A stretch of DNA of 64,000 nucleotides from Rhodocyclaceae bacterium (GCA_023383815.1 JAHDYG010000012.1:47385-111384), one strand, 5' to 3'; positions 10,893-21,430 are shown, counted from the stretch's first letter. Notes: generated by a model from the letters alone, not told the origin. Numbers and translations: made by a program.

Positions 10893-11767
10893 CCGCGACC
10901 CCGTTTCGTCCTTCCGAACGCGTTTCCGCCTATGTGCGCCTGGCGCGACTCGACCGTCCGATCGGCATCCTGCTGCTGCTCTGGCCCACGCTGTGGGGGC
11001 TATGGCTGGCGGCGGACGGGTTTCCACCTCCCTATGTGCTTTTTGCATTCGTCACCGGAACGGTGCTGATGCGTTCGACCGGCTGCGTGATCAACGACTA
11101 CGCCGACCGTGAGTTCGACGGACACGTGGAGCGCACGCGGATGCGGCCGCTGGCCACTGGTGAAGTCACGACGAAAGAGGCGCTTCTTCTCGCGGGCGGC
11201 CTGTCCGTTCTGGCGCTCTTGCTGATCCTTCCGCTCGACCGTCTGGTGTTGTGGTTGTCGATCCCGGCGATCTTCCTTGCAGCAAGCTATCCGTTTACCA
11301 AGCGCTTTTTCGCGCTGCCTCAGGCCTATCTTGGTATTGCGTTCGGGTTCGGCATTCCGATGGCCTTTGCGGCGGTGCACGGAAGCGTGCCGGCCGTCGC
11401 GTGGTGGATGGTGCTTGCGAACGTGTTCTGGGCGCTTGCCTACGATACCGAGTACGCGATGGTCGATCGCCCCGATGACCTGAAGATCGGCATTCGCAGC
11501 GCGGCGATCACGTTCGGGCGTCACGACGTTGCTGCAGTCATGACCTGCTACGCTATTGCGCTCGCTCTGCTGGCCGCAATTGGCCTCGTGCATGGGCTTG
11601 GATACGCCTGGTTCGCGGGCCTTGCGGTTGCGGGCGTGATCGCCGGCCACCATTACGTCCTGATCCGCGGGCGCGATCGACAGCGCTGCTTCAAGGCATT
11701 CCTGCACAACAACTGGTTCGGTGCCGTGGTGTTCGTCAGTCTCGTGCTGGACAGACTCCTGGTGTGA
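10889..11767 (+). CDS. ubiA: 4-hydroxybenzoate octaprenyltransferase UbiA
   Basis: Polytopic inner-membrane prenyltransferase that attaches the polyprenyl tail to 4-hydroxybenzoate, the UbiC product. Both Mg-diphosphate-binding Asp motifs are present: NDYADREFD and DTEYAMVDRPDD. The 292 residues show about eight to nine hydrophobic segments, as expected. ATG 10889 overlaps the ubiC stop; a longer open frame beginning at 10637 lies inside ubiC and is an artefact. Confidence 0.95.
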   Translation: MTATPFRPSERVSAYVRLARLDRPIGILLLLWPTLWGLWLAADGFPPPYVLFAFVTGTVLMRSTGCVINDYADREFDGHVERTRMRPLATGEVTTKEALLLAGGLSVLALLLILPLDRLVLWLSIPAIFLAASYPFTKRFFALPQAYLGIAFGFGIPMAFAAVHGSVPAVAWWMVLANVFWALAYDTEYAMVDRPDDLKIGIRSAAITFGRHDVAAVMTCYAIALALLAAIGLVHGLGYAWFAGLAVAGVIAGHHYVLIRGRDRQRCFKAFLHNNWFGAVVFVSLVLDRLLV

Positions 11768-11842
11768 TGGAAACCGGATCGGCTCGCGCCGGTCAAAGTC
11801 TCGTTGCGGACCTACCCGTGACATACCCCAGGAGACCGAACC

Positions 11843-12097
11843 ATGAAAAGAATCCTGATCGTCGGAGCGATCGCGTTGCTGTTCTCCGGATCGGCACTCG
11901 CATTCCATTGCCCGGCAGACATGAAGAAGATTGACGAGGCGCTTGGCAAGAACCCGCAGTTGACCAGCGAGCAACTCGCTGAGGTCAAGGCGATGCGCAC
12001 CGAAGGCGAGGCCCTGCACAAGGCGGGTCGTCACCAGGAGTCGGTGGATACGCTCGCCAAGGCGATGAAGATGCTCGGAATCCAGCCGTCGATGTAG
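11843..12097 (+). CDS. Small secreted hypothetical protein
   Basis: Protein of 84 residues with a clear signal peptide ([20 protein letters not shown], cleavage after ALA). The mature part is a short helical, charged domain beginning [14 protein letters not shown], with one cysteine and an [23 protein letters not shown] tail that looks like a single TPR-like helix pair. AGGAG lies 8 nt before the ATG. A GC hairpin follows the stop, so it is probably a single-gene unit. I do not recognise a function. Confidence 0.7.
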   Translation: MKRILIVGAIALLFSGSALAFHCPADMKKIDEALGKNPQLTSEQLAEVKAMRTEGEALHKAGRHQESVDTLAKAMKMLGIQPSM

Positions 12098-12108
12098 CAA
12101 GCCCACGG

Positions 12109-12126
12109 GCCCTCCGCAAGGAGGGC
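12109..12126 (+). terminator. GC hairpin after the small secreted protein gene
   Basis: GCCCTCC - GCAA - GGAGGGC, a 7-bp perfect stem with a GNRA tetraloop, 12 nt after the stop codon. It lacks a downstream T-run, so termination would be weak or Rho-assisted. Confidence 0.5.
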
Positions 12127-12192
12127 TCGTCGCCCCGGATCAGGGTGTCCGGAGTATCATTCGGGCCTTGCGACCCAGCCTGGATGATCCTG

Positions 12193-13005
12193 ATGCACTT
12201 CATGACGGCCCTGCGTGACGCATGGCGCGAGCGAGACACCCTGCTGTGTGTCGGACTGGATCCGGATCCGGCCAGATTCCCGGCCCACCTCAAAGGGCGT
12301 CGGGATGCCATCTTCGAGTTCTGTCGCGCGATCATCGACGCGACCGCCGATCTCGTGTGCTGCTTCAAGCCGCAGATCGCGTACTTCGCGGCGCATCGCG
12401 CCGAGGATCAACTGGAAGCCCTGATCAGGCACGTCCACGCGGCACACCCGGGTATTCCGGTGATTCTGGATGCGAAGCGCGGTGACATCGGCAGCACTGC
12501 CGAGATGTACGCCGTGGAAGCCTTCGAGCGCTTCGGCGCAGATGCAGTCACCGCAAACCCCTACATGGGCCACGATTCGGTCCGACCCTACCTGGAGCGG
12601 GCCGACAAGGGCGTGATCCTGTTGTGCCGAACCTCCAATCCGGGCGGAAGCGACCTCCAGTTCCTCGACGTGGGCGGCCACAGGCTGTACGAACATGTCG
12701 CGCGCCTGGTTGCGGAACAATGGAACGAGAACGGAAACTGCGCGCTCGTCGTTGGTGCGACCTTTCCTGACGAAGTGGCACGGGTGCGCGCCTTGACGGG
12801 CGAGATGCCGCTTCTCGTGCCCGGAATCGGCGCTCAGGGAGGAGATATCGCGGCGACGGTCCGGGGTGGAAGGACACCGGACGGCACCGGTCTCATGATC
12901 AGTTCGTCGCGGGAGATCCTGTACGCTGGAGGCGGGGAAGACTTTGCAGCGGTCGCACGCGAAGTCGCACAGGCGACACGGCGAGCGATCAATGACTGGC
13001 GTTGA
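12193..13005 (+). CDS. pyrF: Orotidine 5'-phosphate decarboxylase (PyrF, subfamily 2)
   Basis: Cytoplasmic enzyme converting OMP to UMP, the last step of pyrimidine synthesis. The N-terminal [14 protein letters not shown] and the catalytic [15 protein letters not shown] motif (Asp-Lys-Asp charge network) are diagnostic. [13 protein letters not shown] and [12 protein letters not shown] complete the TIM barrel. About 270 residues, matching the longer subfamily 2 (about 270) rather than the E. coli type (about 245). In-frame ATGs occur at 12184, 12193 and 12202 and none has a strong ribosome-binding site, so the exact start is open. Confidence 0.93.
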   Translation: MHFMTALRDAWRERDTLLCVGLDPDPARFPAHLKGRRDAIFEFCRAIIDATADLVCCFKPQIAYFAAHRAEDQLEALIRHVHAAHPGIPVILDAKRGDIGSTAEMYAVEAFERFGADAVTANPYMGHDSVRPYLERADKGVILLCRTSNPGGSDLQFLDVGGHRLYEHVARLVAEQWNENGNCALVVGATFPDEVARVRALTGEMPLLVPGIGAQGGDIAATVRGGRTPDGTGLMISSSREILYAGGGEDFAAVAREVAQATRRAINDWR

Positions 13006-13163
13006 GTCGCGAGATGTGCGCTGTAGTGTTGGGCGTGGTGGGGCGGGGGCTGCCGCATCCGGCTCTATCGTTGGAGTTGCATTTGCGCGTAATATGCGGT
13101 CCAATTTCCGGGCGCTTCGTTTCCGTACGGGAATGATCTGTTTGACTGGATAAGGGGATATCA

Positions 13164-14696
13164 GTGCGTTTTTCTTCAATCGGCATGCTCAGGGGCCTGA
13201 TCCTGAGCGCGTCCGTTGCGCTCGTCGCGGCCTGCGGCGGGGGAGGCGGTGGAGGCAGCAGTGGAGGATTGCCGGGCGGGCCGGTGGCGCCGAATGAGTA
13301 CAAGGTTCAGCTGACTGCCTCGCGGACATCGATTCCGTTGACCCTGGATCTGAATCCCTGCACGAACCCTCCCAGCTACGCCTGGCCGGGGGCAGCGACG
13401 ATTTTCGTGAATGCTTCCCGTGATCGAACCAATGACCCGATTCCAGGTGGGGACGAGGTGTTCGGGTGCAATGTGCTTTCCGGGCTCGAGAGTGGGGCCT
13501 TGTATTATTTCCGCGGTAACGAGGACGATCGAGTTGAGATTCTGTGCGGCCCCGATGACGAGAGAGAGATCGAAGGCGCGTTCCGGAATATTGTGCTTGG
13601 ATCGAACTCCGGCGGTAACAGCTTCCATGTGCTTTCGACCAATCGTTCTGGAACGGTGGTTGTGCGTTGCACGGCGACGGATCCGGTCAGCGGCGAACAG
13701 GCGTTCAAGGATATTTCGATTGCGGTCGGTGGAGCGCCGACGGGATTGCCGTCCCAACTCGTTCTCAACCTCTCTGCGCCGAATGCGCTGATTCGTCAGG
13801 GGCAGAATGGGCCAACGCAACTGGTGGTTCAGGTCGAAGTTGTCGACGAGCAGGGGCAGCCGGTCCCGAATCCCATCGCCGGTGGAGCGAACCTGATGGC
13901 CTCCATCGTTACCGGAACAGCGCAGTGTGCAGCGGGGGCCGGCGCGAATCTTAGATCCGGTGCAGTAACGGCGAAGTCGGTGACGGCGGCGACCATCAAC
14001 GGTCAGGCGCAGTTTTCCGTTGTGAGTGGGGAAGACGCTGGATCGATTTGCGTAGAATTTTATTCAGATCGTTCCGATAACAGCGTGTCGAACGGAATCA
14101 GCCAGTTGGTTTACAATGCCGTTGCAATCCCGGTCTATGATGCTTCGGACTTCGATACGGCATTGTCGATCACGACTGAGGCGGCTCTGCCAGATGCCTT
14201 CTTTGGTACACCATATGCGCAGTTCCTTGCCGCAACAGGTGGGCGTCCACCCTATACGTGGGCACTGCGAACGGGTAGCACATTGCCGACCGCTTTGACG
14301 CTGTCTACCGATGGCGTCATCTCCGGGGTTCCCTCTCAAGTGGGCGACAACTATTCTTTCATTGCGGTCGTGACCGATTCGATCGGCCGGACGGCTGAGC
14401 GGTCATTCAGGTTGAACGTGAAAGATGCAGCTGGCTTTGGTCTCAGGGTCGTGACAACGGCGCTTCCGGGTGGTGTGGCGGGGTCCACGTATTCAGCGGT
14501 TGTGACGGCGGCCGGAGGCACACCGCCCTATACTTGGTCATCGATCCCTGCTGCGCCATTCCCGGGCGTTGCGCTTGCGGCGACGGGCGTGTTGTCCGGT
14601 GTTCCTCCCGCGGCCGGCACCTTTAGTGCGAATTTCACTGTTACGGATTCGACTGGTGCGACCGCGAGCCGAGTCTTGCAGATCGCGGTTCAGTAA
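13164..14696 (+). CDS. Secreted lipoprotein with tandem putative Ig (He_PIG-like) domains
   Basis: Protein of 510 residues. A lipoprotein signal ends in LVAAC (lipid-modified Cys at about residue 24), directly followed by a Gly/Ser tether of seven glycines. The C-terminal half has two clear Ig-like repeats, each with GG-PPYTW followed by GVISGVP or GVLSGVP (about residues 340-420 and 425-510), as in He_PIG domains of surface adhesins. An upstream beta-rich part contains possible BIG-type segments. The GTG start is preceded by AAGGGG, and a rho-independent terminator follows. Likely a cell-surface or adhesive protein; the ligand is unknown. Base composition is a little more AT-rich than its neighbours. 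Confidence 0.72.
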   Translation: MRFSSIGMLRGLILSASVALVAACGGGGGGGSSGGLPGGPVAPNEYKVQLTASRTSIPLTLDLNPCTNPPSYAWPGAATIFVNASRDRTNDPIPGGDEVFGCNVLSGLESGALYYFRGNEDDRVEILCGPDDEREIEGAFRNIVLGSNSGGNSFHVLSTNRSGTVVVRCTATDPVSGEQAFKDISIAVGGAPTGLPSQLVLNLSAPNALIRQGQNGPTQLVVQVEVVDEQGQPVPNPIAGGANLMASIVTGTAQCAAGAGANLRSGAVTAKSVTAATINGQAQFSVVSGEDAGSICVEFYSDRSDNSVSNGISQLVYNAVAIPVYDASDFDTALSITTEAALPDAFFGTPYAQFLAATGGRPPYTWALRTGSTLPTALTLSTDGVISGVPSQVGDNYSFIAVVTDSIGRTAERSFRLNVKDAAGFGLRVVTTALPGGVAGSTYSAVVTAAGGTPPYTWSSIPAAPFPGVALAATGVLSGVPPAAGTFSANFTVTDSTGATASRVLQIAVQ

Positions 14697-14773
14697 GCAG
14701 AAAGAAGCTGAGTGCGAGTCGATTGGATTCGCATCAGATCGCGTCGGAGTGTTCATCCGTTACCGATGTGCAT

Positions 14774-14801
14774 GCCCCGCCTTTACAGGCGGGGCGTTTT
14801 T
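14774..14801 (+). terminator. Rho-independent terminator downstream of the Ig-like lipoprotein gene
   Basis: Eight-base-pair stem GCCCCGCC / GGCGGGGC around the loop TTTACA, followed by GTTTTT. It lies about 78 nt past the stop and is the best intrinsic terminator in this part of the window. The remaining bases up to 14,941 show no gene. Confidence 0.8.
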
Positions 14802-14941
14802 CCTGAATGAGAGTGCTTGATAAGGATGCGCGAAGCCCGCATTCCTTGAGACGGCGCTAACAAGTGTTGCCGAGGTTCTGTTCCTCTCCGCGATGGTGCT
14901 AGCACGTTCGCGCTGAGATTCCTCTGAGGCGCGCGACATCT

Positions 14942-16435
14942 ATGGGTTGCCACGACCTGCAACAGTTCATTGCCGTGCTGGAGCGTGTCGGTCAGCTGAG
15001 GCGTATATCCGTATCCGTCGATACCCACCTCGAGATGACCGAGATCGCCGACCGCGTTCTGCGTGCGGGCGGGCCGGCCTTGTTGTTCGAACGGCCGGTG
15101 CGGTCTGGGGTGCCGCTGGCGATGCCGGTCTTGATGAATCTGTTCGGTACGCCACAGCGTGTGGTTCTCGGGATGGGCGAAGCGCTTCCAGAGGGGGGTG
15201 ATTGGCGCCAGCCTTTGCGGGAGGTCGGGAAACTGCTCGCCTTCCTGAAGGAGCCGGAACCGCCGCGCGGACTCAAGGATGCGTGGGAGAAGATGCCCGT
15301 CTTCCGGCAGGTGCTGAACATGGCGCCCAAGGTCGTAAGCCGCGCCGCTTGTCAGGAGATCGTCTGGCAGGGCGAGGAAGTGGATCTCGGGCGTTTGCCG
15401 ATTCAGCACTGTTGGCCGGGGGATGTGGCGCCCTTGATCACGTGGGGGCTGGTGGTGACCCGGGGGCCAGAGAAATCGCGTCAGAACCTCGGAATTTATC
15501 GCCAGCAGGTGCTCGGTCGGAATCGCGTGATCATGCGCTGGCTCGCACATCGCGGTGGTGCGCTCGATTTTCGCGATCACCAGAGGGCCCGCCCTGGCGA
15601 GCCGTTCCCGGTGGCGGTCGTGCTTGGATGCGATCCGGCTACCATACTTGCAGCCGTCACGCCGGTTCCCGACACGCTTTCCGAGTACCAGTTCGCCGGC
15701 TTGCTTCGGGGCGGCAAGACTGAGCTCGTGAAGTGCATTGGTTCCGACCTGCAGGTGCCTGCGCGCAGCGAGATCGTGCTCGAAGGGGTGATTCGGCCTG
15801 ACGATACGGCCCCGGAGGGGCCATATGGAGACCATACCGGTTACTACAACGAGCAGTCCGAGTTTCCGGTGTTCACGATCGAGCGCATCACGATGCGCCG
15901 CGACCCGATCTATCATTCCACCTACACGGGGAAGCCACCGGACGAGCCCGCAATGCTCGGCGTCGCGCTCAATGAGGTTTTCGTGCCGTTGCTGCAGCGC
16001 CAGTTTCCCGAGATCGTCGACTTCTACCTTCCTCCCGAAGGTTGTTCCTACCGGCTTGCGGTGGTCAGCATCCGAAAGCAGTATCCCGGGCATGCGAAAA
16101 GGGTCATGTTTGGCATCTGGAGCTTTCTGCGGCAGTTCATGTATACGAAGTTCATTCTGGTCGTCGATGAGGATATCGACATCCGCGACTGGAAGGAGGT
16201 TGTCTGGGCGCTGACCACTCGCGTCGATGCGGCACGAGACACCGTTCTGGTTGACAACACGCCGATCGACTACCTCGACTTCGCGAGCCCGGTCGCCGGG
16301 CTTGGGAGCAAGATGGGGCTGGATGCGACCAACAAATGGCCGGGCGAGACCGCGCGCGAGTGGGGGCGCCCCATTGCCATGGACGAGGCGGTCAAGCGAC
16401 GCGTCGATGCGTTGTGGCCTGATCTCGGCCTGTAG
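14942..16435 (+). CDS. ubiD: 4-hydroxy-3-polyprenylbenzoate decarboxylase UbiD
   Basis: Prenylated-FMN-dependent decarboxylase of ubiquinone synthesis acting after UbiA. The 497-residue protein is of normal length and starts with the usual [19 protein letters not shown] (MxxxDLRxFIxxLE) pattern. The prFMN/metal-binding central part includes [21 protein letters not shown] and [18 protein letters not shown], and the conserved [12 protein letters not shown] motif contains catalytic acid residues. It is transcribed alone, about 3 kb from ubiC-ubiA. UbiX, which makes the cofactor, is not in the window. It converges on dacB. Confidence 0.93.
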   Translation: MGCHDLQQFIAVLERVGQLRRISVSVDTHLEMTEIADRVLRAGGPALLFERPVRSGVPLAMPVLMNLFGTPQRVVLGMGEALPEGGDWRQPLREVGKLLAFLKEPEPPRGLKDAWEKMPVFRQVLNMAPKVVSRAACQEIVWQGEEVDLGRLPIQHCWPGDVAPLITWGLVVTRGPEKSRQNLGIYRQQVLGRNRVIMRWLAHRGGALDFRDHQRARPGEPFPVAVVLGCDPATILAAVTPVPDTLSEYQFAGLLRGGKTELVKCIGSDLQVPARSEIVLEGVIRPDDTAPEGPYGDHTGYYNEQSEFPVFTIERITMRRDPIYHSTYTGKPPDEPAMLGVALNEVFVPLLQRQFPEIVDFYLPPEGCSYRLAVVSIRKQYPGHAKRVMFGIWSFLRQFMYTKFILVVDEDIDIRDWKEVVWALTTRVDAARDTVLVDNTPIDYLDFASPVAGLGSKMGLDATNKWPGETAREWGRPIAMDEAVKRRVDALWPDLGL

Positions 16436-16450
16436 GCGAATCAGGGCGGG

Positions 16451-17902
16451 TCAGCGGTCGGCCCAGATCCATTCGAGCAGTGCGTCCTGAGCTTCCAGAC
16501 TGGATGCTGCAGCCGGATCATTGACCATCATCACGAGCGCATGTCGACGCCCTTTCCGGTCGAGGACATAGCCAGCGATCGCGCGCACGCCTTCGAGCGT
16601 TCCTGTCTTGATGTGGGCCTGTCCGCGGGCCGGACTGGCAGACAGGCGGTTTCTGGCGGTGCCATCGAGGCCGGCGATGGGGAGCGACGAGACGAACTCC
16701 GGCATGAACGGGCGCTGCCAGGCCGTCATCAGGAGCTTTCCGAGGCAGTTGGCGGAAATGCGTTCGTGACGCGACAGCCCTGAACCGTTCTCGATGATGA
16801 GGTCCTCAGCAGGGATCCCGGATGCCAGGAGTCGCTCTTTCACGACATTTGCACCGGAAGTGAGCACGTCCCGGGTATTCTGGTCTGTTGCGCCAAGCGT
16901 CGCGAGCACTTGCGTGGCGATGACGTTGCTTGACCACTTGTTCATTTCGCGCACTGCCTCTGCCAGTGATGGCGAGCTTTCCTCAATCAGGAGGGATGTC
17001 TGGCGGGTAGGCTCTGTTCCGCTTCGTACAGTTCCGTCGACCCTGCCTCCCATCTCCTGCCACAATCCAGTGACCAGCGCTTCGGAAAACCGATCCGGCG
17101 GCATTGGCGCAGCACTCCATGAGCGGGGGCCGCAGGCCAGCGAAAGACGGCCGCTGAGCTCCAGTAAGACGCCGGGCTTGTGGGATTTGAGCGAGGCCTC
17201 CAGCCGATGTTGCCAGTTTCCGCAGATTCCGTCGTCGGTTGCGATGGCACTGCGAATGGTGAGTCCGCGAAGCGGGGGATGGGGCACGATCCTGACCGGA
17301 TCGCCTTTGGTGGCGCCAGGCATCAGCTCAAGGTGGAGCGTGTTGAAATGCAGCAATGCGCCGTATGGGCCAGAGTTGTAGGGCCGTAGCCCCTTGCCGT
17401 CGAATGCGAACGGATCGTGGAAGGGAAGATCGAAGATCGACGCATCGAGTACGATGTCGCCGCGAACACGTTCGATTCCGAGCGCCCGGACGCGATGCAA
17501 CAGCTTCCACAGCCGTTCGTAGCTCAGCAGCGGGTCGCCACCGCCGACCAGGTACAGATTGCCGTGCAGTTGGCCGGCCGAGATATCCCCTTCGACTTCA
17601 ATCCGCGTGGTCCAGTTGAAGGCAGGGCCGAGTGTTTCGAAGGCCGCAAAAGCCGTGACCAGCTTCATCACGGAAGCCGGATTCATCGCGCGCTCAGTGT
17701 TGTATGCGATGTGCGGCGATGTGGCGTCGAGCGCCTGAACCCAGACGGCCACTCCTGTGTCGGCGATCCCGTGCCTGAGCAGCGCAGCACGGACCGGCCC
17801 GGGAAGAGGACCGGTTGCGCCAGCCGGGACGCAGAGCGCCAATGCCAGCAGGGCCGTCAATAGGGCTTGTGCGAGGCTGGGCCTGGGTCCCGATTCGGGC
17901 AA
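16451..17902 (-). CDS. dacB: D-alanyl-D-alanine carboxypeptidase/endopeptidase (PBP4, DacB)
   Basis: Periplasmic class-C penicillin-binding protein that trims peptidoglycan cross-links. The catalytic motifs are SVMK (Ser77, Lys80 counted from my start), SSN in [10 protein letters not shown], and KTG in HIKTGTLEG; the large inserted domains between SxxK and SxN typical of PBP4 are present. I start it at TTG 17902, 9 nt after AAAGGAG. This gives [20 protein letters not shown] with a good signal peptide ending CVPAGATG. The open frame runs further upstream to 18,097 but would overlap rfbB. Length 483 residues. Divergent from rfbB. Confidence 0.9.
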   Translation of the reverse strand: MPESGPRPSLAQALLTALLALALCVPAGATGPLPGPVRAALLRHGIADTGVAVWVQALDATSPHIAYNTERAMNPASVMKLVTAFAAFETLGPAFNWTTRIEVEGDISAGQLHGNLYLVGGGDPLLSYERLWKLLHRVRALGIERVRGDIVLDASIFDLPFHDPFAFDGKGLRPYNSGPYGALLHFNTLHLELMPGATKGDPVRIVPHPPLRGLTIRSAIATDDGICGNWQHRLEASLKSHKPGVLLELSGRLSLACGPRSWSAAPMPPDRFSEALVTGLWQEMGGRVDGTVRSGTEPTRQTSLLIEESSPSLAEAVREMNKWSSNVIATQVLATLGATDQNTRDVLTSGANVVKERLLASGIPAEDLIIENGSGLSRHERISANCLGKLLMTAWQRPFMPEFVSSLPIAGLDGTARNRLSASPARGQAHIKTGTLEGVRAIAGYVLDRKGRRHALVMMVNDPAAASSLEAQDALLEWIWADR

Positions 17903-18011
17903 GGTCGGAGACTCCTTTGGGAAGTCCGAAATGGAACAGGATACAATACCGGCGGGCCGCCGCGTGCGGCGTATTTCCGGGCTGCAAGGCGGCACATACA
18001 GGGAGTGGTGG

Positions 18012-19070
18012 ATGATTCTGGTGACGGGCGGCGCCGGGTTTATTGGCGCCAATTTCGTGCGCGATTGGCTCGACGGTTCGGACGAGCCTGTGATCAATCT
18101 GGACGCGCTGACCTATGCGGGCAACCTTGAAAACCTTGCGGCGCTGAAGGCGGATGATCGTCATGTGTTCGTGCAAGGGAATATCTGCGATCGTCCGTTG
18201 CTCGATGAACTGCTTGTGAGGCATCGCCCGCGGGCGATCTTGCATTTTGCTGCCGAAAGCCATGTGGACAGGTCGATCCAGGGACCCTCTGCCTTCGTCC
18301 GGACCAACGTAGAGGGAACGTTCTCCCTGCTGGAGGCGGCCCGGGCGTACTGGCAGGGGTTGGAGGGGGATGCGCGTCGATCGTTTCGCTTTCTTCATGT
18401 GTCTACAGACGAGGTATATGGATCCCTCGGCCCGCAGGATCCTCCATTCGCCGAAACGAAGGCCTACGAACCGAACAGCCCGTATTCGGCGAGCAAGGCA
18501 GCCTCCGATCATCTGGTACGGGCGTGGCACCACACGTATGGCTTGCCGGTTCTTACGACGAACTGCTCGAATAACTACGGGCCGTTCCAGTTTCCGGAGA
18601 AACTGATCCCGCTGATGATCACGCGGGCGCTTGCGGGTGAACCGTTGCCGGTCTATGGGGATGGCATGAATGTGCGCGACTGGCTCTACGTGGGGGATCA
18701 CTGCGCTGGACTGAGAGCGGTTCTGGCCGGTGGCGTGCCGGGCGAGACGTACAACATCGGCGGCTGGAATGAGAAGCCGAATATCGAGATCGTGCACACG
18801 ATCTGCGCTCTCCTTGATGAACTGCGCCCCAGTTCGGACGGCTCCCACGCGCGCTTGATCACTTACGTATCCGATCGCCCGGGTCACGATCGCCGCTATG
18901 CAATCGACGCACGAAAGATCGAGCACAGGCTTGGCTGGCGGCCAACGGAGACGTTCGAGACGGGAATACGGAAGACGGTCGCCTGGTACCTCGATAGCCA
19001 GGACTGGGTCAAGAACGTGGTCAGCGGTGCGTACCGGCAGTGGTGCACCAGTCAATATGGAAATGATTGA
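18012..19070 (+). CDS. rfbB: dTDP-glucose 4,6-dehydratase RfbB
   Basis: Second enzyme of dTDP-L-rhamnose synthesis: an NAD-dependent short-chain dehydrogenase that makes dTDP-4-keto-6-deoxyglucose. Rossmann motif GGAGFIG at the N-terminus, STDEVYG, and the catalytic YSASK (Tyr-x3-Lys) are all present, together with [14 protein letters not shown] and [11 protein letters not shown]. Length 352 residues, as expected. The ATG at 18012 follows GGGAGTGGTGG; the frame upstream of it is inside the dacB leader. First gene of rfbBACD. Confidence 0.95.
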   Translation: MILVTGGAGFIGANFVRDWLDGSDEPVINLDALTYAGNLENLAALKADDRHVFVQGNICDRPLLDELLVRHRPRAILHFAAESHVDRSIQGPSAFVRTNVEGTFSLLEAARAYWQGLEGDARRSFRFLHVSTDEVYGSLGPQDPPFAETKAYEPNSPYSASKAASDHLVRAWHHTYGLPVLTTNCSNNYGPFQFPEKLIPLMITRALAGEPLPVYGDGMNVRDWLYVGDHCAGLRAVLAGGVPGETYNIGGWNEKPNIEIVHTICALLDELRPSSDGSHARLITYVSDRPGHDRRYAIDARKIEHRLGWRPTETFETGIRKTVAWYLDSQDWVKNVVSGAYRQWCTSQYGND

Positions 19071-19082
19071 ACAGGACTGTAC

Positions 19083-19967
19083 GTGAGCAATCGAAAGGGC
19101 ATCATCCTTGCCGGAGGCTCCGGCACACGGCTGCATCCGGCGACGCTGGCGGTTTCCAAACAGCTTCTCCCGGTGTACGACAAGCCGATGATCTACTATC
19201 CGATCTCGACCCTCATGCTTTCGGGTATCCGCGACATCCTGATCATCTCGACGCCGCAGGACACACCTCGTTTCGAGCAGTTGCTCGGTGATGGAAATCG
19301 GTGGGGGCTACGGTTCGAGTATGCAGTTCAACCCAGTCCGGATGGATTGGCGCAAGCGTTCCTGATCGGCGAGGAGTATCTGGCGGGGAATCCTTCGGCT
19401 CTCGTGCTTGGTGACAATCTTTTCTACGGACACGAGTTTTCGCCCGGATTGCGTCGTGCTGGTGAGCGGACGCGCGGTGCGACCGTTTTCGCCTATCCGG
19501 TGCATGATCCCGAGCGATATGGGGTCGTCGAGTTCGACAGTGCAGGCCGTGCGATCAGCCTCGAGGAAAAGCCCGCACGCCCCAAGAGCCGCTATGCGGT
19601 CACAGGCCTGTATTTCTACGACTCGCGTGTCGTGGACATCGCGCGCGCGTTGAAGCCGAGCGAGCGCGGTGAGCTGGAGATCACCGACATCAACCGGCGT
19701 TACCTGGAGTGGGGAGAGCTCGATGTCCAGGTGATGGGCCGTGGGCACGCATGGCTCGACACTGGCACCCACGAGAGCCTGCTCGAGGCCGGCCTGTTCA
19801 TCCAGACGATCGAGAAACGCCAGGGATTGAAGATTGCCTGCCCCGAGGAGATCGCCTGGCGAGCAGGATGGATCGATGCAGATCAGTTGCGCGAGTTGGC
19901 TCGGCCGTTGTCGAAGAACGGCTACGGCACGTATCTGTTGAGCTTGCTCGAAGAGCGGGTGTTCTGA
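19083..19967 (+). CDS. rfbA: Glucose-1-phosphate thymidylyltransferase RfbA
   Basis: First enzyme of dTDP-L-rhamnose synthesis, joining dTTP and glucose-1-phosphate. The nucleotide-binding motif GGSGTRLHP with [19 protein letters not shown] is intact, as are LGDNLFYG and the late [12 protein letters not shown] segment. Length 294 residues. The start is GTG, 12 nt after the rfbB stop. The stop overlaps the rfbC start, so the operon is tightly coupled. Confidence 0.95.
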   Translation: MSNRKGIILAGGSGTRLHPATLAVSKQLLPVYDKPMIYYPISTLMLSGIRDILIISTPQDTPRFEQLLGDGNRWGLRFEYAVQPSPDGLAQAFLIGEEYLAGNPSALVLGDNLFYGHEFSPGLRRAGERTRGATVFAYPVHDPERYGVVEFDSAGRAISLEEKPARPKSRYAVTGLYFYDSRVVDIARALKPSERGELEITDINRRYLEWGELDVQVMGRGHAWLDTGTHESLLEAGLFIQTIEKRQGLKIACPEEIAWRAGWIDADQLRELARPLSKNGYGTYLLSLLEERVF

Positions 19968-20512
19968 TGAAGGTGATCAAGCTCGAAATTCCGGGGCCTC
20001 TCCTGATCGAGCCAAGAGTGTTCGGGGACGAGCGCGGATTTTTCCTCGAAAGCTACAACGCAAGAACTTTCGCCGAGAGAACGGGAGTGGAGGCCGGTTT
20101 CGTGCAGGACAACCATTCGCGCTCTGCCCGTGGCGTGCTGCGAGGACTCCACTACCAGATCCGCCAGCCGCAGGGCAAGTTGGTCCGGGTGGTCCGGGGG
20201 CGTGTGTTCGATGTCGCGGTCGATCTGAGGCGACCTTCTTCTACATTTGGGAAATGGGTCGGCGTCGAGTTGAGCGAGGATGACCATCGGCAGTTCTGGA
20301 TCCCCCCTGGATTCGCGCATGGGTTCGTGGTGCTGAGCGAGTTCGCCGACTTTCTGTACAAGACGACGGACTACTACGCACCCGAGCACGAGCGCTGCCT
20401 GATCTGGAACGACTCAGATGTGGGCGTCGACTGGCCTCTCGGTGTTTCCCCTATTTTGTCGGAAAAGGATCGGCAGGGATTGCGGCTGGCTGAGTGCGAG
20501 GTGTTCGATTGA
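19967..20512 (+). CDS. rfbC: dTDP-4-dehydrorhamnose 3,5-epimerase RfbC
   Basis: Third enzyme of the rhamnose pathway, a cupin-fold epimerase. It shows DERGFFLESYN, the catalytic-His segment RGLHYQ with DNHSRSARGVLRG in front, GKLVRVVRGRVFDVAVDLR, and PPGFAHGFVVLSE. Length 181 residues. ATG 19967 overlaps the rfbA TGA by one base, so upstream in-frame extensions lie inside rfbA and are rejected. Confidence 0.94.
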   Translation: MKVIKLEIPGPLLIEPRVFGDERGFFLESYNARTFAERTGVEAGFVQDNHSRSARGVLRGLHYQIRQPQGKLVRVVRGRVFDVAVDLRRPSSTFGKWVGVELSEDDHRQFWIPPGFAHGFVVLSEFADFLYKTTDYYAPEHERCLIWNDSDVGVDWPLGVSPILSEKDRQGLRLAECEVFD

Positions 20513-21399
20513 GGCTGCTTGTCACGGGAGCGCTTGGTCAGGTCGGTTTCGAACTGGTTCGCAGTTTGATGCCGCTTGGAGAGGTTCGCGGACTGCGCCG
20601 CCAGGACTGCGATCTCTCGAATCCGGAAGCGATTGCGTCGACGGTGGCCGCGTTTCGCCCGGACGTCATTGTCAATGCGGCCGCCTATACCGCAGTCGAT
20701 CATGCCGAACATGAGGAGCCTCTCGCGCATGTCGTGAATGCGACAGCGCCGGGCTTGCTAGCAGAGGTCGCGCAGCGACTTGGAGCCCTGCTGGTTCACT
20801 ATTCGACGGACTACGTGTTCGATGGAGCAAAGGACCAACCGTGGACGGAGGATGATCCTGTAGGCCCGCTCAATGCGTACGGACGGAGCAAGCTCGCAGG
20901 GGAGCGCGCGATTGCCAGGACGGATTGCGACTACCTGATCTTACGAACGTCCTGGGTGTTCGCGTCACGGGGAGGAAATTTCGTCCGGACGATGTTGCGC
21001 CTGGGTGCGGAGCGGGAGTCCTTGCGGATCGTCGGAGACCAGATCGGCGCTCCAACCTGGGCTCGGAATATCGCGGATGCAACGGCCCAGATCGTCGTGC
21101 ATGCCCAGGCGGAGCGAAACGAGGGAAGTTTCGAGCGGGGCGTCTACCATCTTGCTTCGGCCGGTGAAACCTCATGGCACGGATTCGCCAGCGCAATCTT
21201 CGACCATGTGCGAACCCACTGCACCGCTCAGCCTATGAAGGTACGCGATATCGTTCCGATTCCGGCTTCCGAGTACCCCTTGCCAGCGTTGCGTCCAGCC
21301 AACTCGCGGCTTGACTGCGGGAAACTTGAGCGTCGGTATGGAATCGTAATGCCGCCCTGGAGAGACGCACTTGCGCGGTGCCTCGAAGAGATAGTCTGA
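20509..21399 (+). CDS. rfbD: dTDP-4-dehydrorhamnose reductase RfbD
   Basis: Last enzyme of dTDP-L-rhamnose synthesis, an NAD(P)H-dependent reductase. It contains the Rossmann motif GALGQVG, NAAAYTAVDHAE, STDYVFDG, and the catalytic YGRSK (Tyr-x3-Lys). Length about 296 residues. I prefer the TTG at 20509, which overlaps the rfbC stop and has GAGG 7 nt before it; GTG 20494 would add five residues. It converges on lysA. No glycosyltransferase follows, so the operon supplies rhamnose donor to O-antigen or exopolysaccharide genes elsewhere. Confidence 0.93.
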   Translation: MRLLVTGALGQVGFELVRSLMPLGEVRGLRRQDCDLSNPEAIASTVAAFRPDVIVNAAAYTAVDHAEHEEPLAHVVNATAPGLLAEVAQRLGALLVHYSTDYVFDGAKDQPWTEDDPVGPLNAYGRSKLAGERAIARTDCDYLILRTSWVFASRGGNFVRTMLRLGAERESLRIVGDQIGAPTWARNIADATAQIVVHAQAERNEGSFERGVYHLASAGETSWHGFASAIFDHVRTHCTAQPMKVRDIVPIPASEYPLPALRPANSRLDCGKLERRYGIVMPPWRDALARCLEEIV

Positions 21400-21413
21400 C
21401 CCGCCGAGCGGGT
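21399..21413. terminator. Short hairpin between convergent rfbD and lysA
   Basis: ACCCGC - CGA - GCGGGT, a 6-bp stem with a 3-nt loop starting at the last base of the rfbD stop codon. No T-run on either strand; it may serve as a weak bidirectional terminator. Confidence 0.3.
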
Positions 21414-21430
21414 GGATGCGGCGACCCGTT

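Noticed and set aside
17903..18011. Sigma54 promoter before rfbB
   Set aside because: A GG...GC-like spacing can be imagined but the -24/-12 elements do not match TGGCAC-N5-TTGC.
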